In this document: positions 63,101-64,000 of the stretch, in pieces
How positions within the stretch are numbered: position 1 is the first letter of the stretch
Layout: each line of letters opens with the position of its first letter
From: Flavihumibacter fluvii
GTDB lineage: Bacteria; Bacteroidota; Bacteroidia; Chitinophagales; Chitinophagaceae
Assembly: GCF_018595675.2 (NCBI RefSeq)
Contig: NZ_CP092333.1
Coordinates: 1,512,001 to 1,576,000, forward strand
Direction of reading: 5' to 3'
Length of the DNA: 64,000 bases
Notes under the pieces: model-generated
What the model was told of the DNA's origin: nothing
Seen by the model: the letters and a program-made list of their open reading frames with translations, nothing else
The model's database searches: none
Translations under genes and position numbers: made by a program

Positions 63101-63158
63101 CTGGAAAGATTATATCCATTCGGTTTTCAATTTCAAGGAATTCATTTACCTGAATTAG
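60150..63158 (+). CDS. PSCyt1-DUF1549-DUF1553 lipoprotein with inserted jelly-roll module
   Basis: A 1002-residue lipoprotein-like exported protein (lipobox about FLSC). The N-terminal planctomycete-type cytochrome c domain has heme motif CYLCH (54-58) near PILVQKC, then DUF1549 with SCARCHDHKFDPIS (347-360) and a C-terminal DUF1553 domain (VNRIWHYLFGKGIVETVDNFG). Between them lies a jelly-roll-like module (about 438-565) ending VFDVTQWKGRNAYIEVLTG. The enzyme class acts in sugar or glycan catabolism in Planctomycetes and Bacteroidota but its reaction is not settled. I chose the ATG at 60150 over a GTG at 60132. The DUF1501 partner starts 2 bases after its stop. Confidence 0.85.
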   Translation: MRVPGAINYRMLAVLVFMVMPVCFFLSCQQSYTPGLPDKVDFNYDIRPILVQKCYLCHGPDSSSRKGNLRLDTFEGATALSKEGTKAISPGHADKSTMVYRINHKDPEIMMPTPESNLQLTKRERALIERWIDQGAEWKPHWAFIPPSISEKAAKEDLEKNGIDYFINQKLEQNGLEVAPEADKLALIRRVAYLLTGLPPSPEAVDKYLSDNNPDAYAKMTDHYLNSGQFGERWARHWMDMVRYAETKGHEFDYTISDAWRYRDYLIRAFNNDLPYDQMVKEQLAGDLLRQQRINTATGENESQIATVFYALGEGTHSPVDVRQDEADRIDNIIDVTGKTFQGLTISCARCHDHKFDPISTKDYYSMFGIVEGTRFSPIPANMANKTGSIQALQQNNDSVRILIAAKWLQELAGKPALTRVPGTKSKEQNTGIKTLGEFRGNSIGDWKTDGMAISKSTTLGNPVLNKSGKIVALDDGKASSRIIGNNIYGALRSPDFIIDKNYIGVRALGKDASIRIVIDNFQLIQYPIYGDMDQRIDTSGWENHVFDVTQWKGRNAYIEVLTGYFEQHVFKMHKDAWFDVQYAIAYDQQWAEPVQAVSQEPVDPGKAVDHWRNYTASVEEVKALNGLLRQRSISGTIPGLDNLQQQRSQLQMSLADSIEFVSGVTDGYAKNSPVFIRGSYKELSEKPVERAFLSALRKGNTTYNEKGSGRMQLAESITQPTNPLTARVMVNRIWHYLFGKGIVETVDNFGMQGKLPSNPELLDFLAIKFQKDGYSVKKMIRSILMSEAFRRSAKPSEAARKQDPNNIYLSHFPIRRLEAEAIRDALLMASGKLDTTMYGPPVPAYISSFMNGRGKPEQSGPIDGRGRRSIYLEVRRNFLDPMMTTFDRPIPFTAFGKRNVTNVPAQSLILMNDPFVVMQAEGMAKNLLAKEQLTFDNRIQWIYRQALSRPAKPEEISAARGLVQQFAGRYKIKEGAWDNNLTIWKDYIHSVFNFKEFIYLN

Positions 63159-63160
63159 AC

Positions 63161-64000
63161 ATGGCAAATAAAAAACACAGCATCTATCGACCGGTGACCC
63201 GCAGGGAAATGTTGGGCATGTGCAAAGCAGGGTTTGGTTCTGTTGCCCTTGCCAGTCTCTTTGGCAGTATCCCGGGTTGTTCGGCCTTTGATCCTAAGCA
63301 GGCCGACCTGCTGGATAAACTTGCCGGTAGTCATCCCCTGCCTAATTTTGTACCAAAGGCAAAGAACATCATTTTCCTTTATATGGATGGCGGGGTTTCC
63401 CAGGTAGACTCTTTTGATCCCAAACCCAGGCTGGATAAAGAAAACGGGGAAGATCCCGGCAAAAAATTCAAGGTAGATGCCACGCAGTTTGGAAATGTGG
63501 GAAAGATCTTGAAGAGTCCATGGGGTTTTAAGAAATATGGCGAATCGGGTATGGATATCAGTGACCTGTTTCCACATATTGCCACATGTGCCGATGACCT
63601 GGTAATGATCAGGTCGATGGTGTCCAATTTTCCCGAGCATACCAGTGCGAATTATTTTTTACATACAGGAAGTGGCCTGCAGGGCCGGCCCAGTATGGGT
63701 GCCTGGGTGAACTATGGACTTGGTAGTGAAAACAGTAACCTACCGGGTTATGTGGTACTCGATGGCGGACTGATCCCCCCCGGCGGTTTGGATAATTTTA
63801 AAAACGGATTTTTACCGGCCACCTTCCAGGCATCCATCCTGCGGGCCGGTGCTGAGCCTGTGGCGAATATCAGGCCTTCAGATTCGATAGCAGGAATACA
63901 GGATGAAAAACTGGCCTTCCTGAAAAAAATGGATAATTCCCTTTTATCAGGATTAGGTGGTGCCGATGAAATTGAATCAGCCATTTCGAATTATGAGCTG
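63161..64000 (+). CDS. DUF1501 protein, truncated by the window edge
   Basis: The first 280 codons of a DUF1501 protein. It opens with a Tat-like signal (RREMLGMCKAGFGSVALASLFG, with a following Cys in IPGCSAF that could be lipidated). The conserved KNIIFLYMDGGVSQVDSFDPKP and the DLVMIRSM...EHTSANYFLHTG segments place it in the alkaline phosphatase superfamily/sulfatase-like DUF1501 family. It is the standard downstream partner of DUF1549/DUF1553 proteins. The 3' end lies beyond the window, so its length and stop are unknown. Confidence 0.9.
   Translation, partial: MANKKHSIYRPVTRREMLGMCKAGFGSVALASLFGSIPGCSAFDPKQADLLDKLAGSHPLPNFVPKAKNIIFLYMDGGVSQVDSFDPKPRLDKENGEDPGKKFKVDATQFGNVGKILKSPWGFKKYGESGMDISDLFPHIATCADDLVMIRSMVSNFPEHTSANYFLHTGSGLQGRPSMGAWVNYGLGSENSNLPGYVVLDGGLIPPGGLDNFKNGFLPATFQASILRAGAEPVANIRPSDSIAGIQDEKLAFLKKMDNSLLSGLGGADEIESAISNYEL

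Overview
The window is chromosomal DNA from a member of the Bacteroidota, most likely family Chitinophagaceae. Several independent signs agree: promoters with the Bacteroidota-type TAnnTTTG -7 element (seen before an ArsR gene, the hut operon, tRNA-Arg and rpmI-rplT), a type IX secretion C-terminal domain on a giant S8 peptidase, a TonB receptor with an N-terminal carboxypeptidase-regulatory domain, a DUF6089 outer-membrane protein, an arginase-type HutG, and DUF1549/DUF1553 plus DUF1501 partners. Shine-Dalgarno sequences are weak throughout. I see no prophage, insertion sequence or CRISPR array.

Layout. 1-10 kb: an arginine-deiminase-superfamily enzyme, an ArsR/SRPBCC pair with clear operators, a DUF3500 protein, GNAT and GyrI-like proteins, a ubiD-traB pair, a DUF6089 protein and an arginine decarboxylase. 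10-18.7 kb: the usual thrS-infC-rpmI-rplT operon, here split by a 5.3-kb S8 peptidase gene and a terminator, so that rpmI-rplT has its own promoter and leader. 18.8-24.3 kb: two secreted tandem paralogues, an orphan PIN gene that has lost its start codon, a VOC/double-cytochrome-c/rhodanese fusion lipoprotein and a DUF4386 membrane protein. 24.3-24.9 kb: a noncoding stretch with stem-loops, a striking array of about ten 11-bp units, and a 49-residue small ORF. 25-32.8 kb: a TonB receptor, an ABC-F ATPase, a patatin/BamA-like protein and an exported threonine-aldolase-like enzyme.

32.7-40.3 kb is a complete histidine-utilisation operon (marR-hutH-hutU-MurC-like ligase-hutI-hutG, minus strand), with a palindromic operator at its promoter and an unexpected MurC-like ligase inside it. 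It is followed by tRNA-Arg(TCT), a Dabb protein and a secreted GH116 enzyme. 45.3-52.3 kb is a complete, tightly packed ebo operon (TMEM220-like, eboA-F) ending in a terminator. About 0.5 kb away and divergent is a Crp/Fnr regulator followed by an operon (NADP-binding oxidoreductase, YceI, DoxX, extradiol dioxygenase, SDR, acidic small protein, pirin), with two palindromes placed as a Crp/Fnr-type activator would need. The right end has a secreted beta-propeller glycosidase-like lipoprotein, an IolG-like dehydrogenase and the DUF1549/DUF1553 plus DUF1501 pair; the last gene runs off the window.

The most interesting items are the 11-bp array with its small ORF, the hut-embedded MurC-like ligase, the VOC/cytochrome/rhodanese fusion, and the ebo cluster with no recognisable product genes beside it. 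All assignments come from reading the sequence; no database search was possible.
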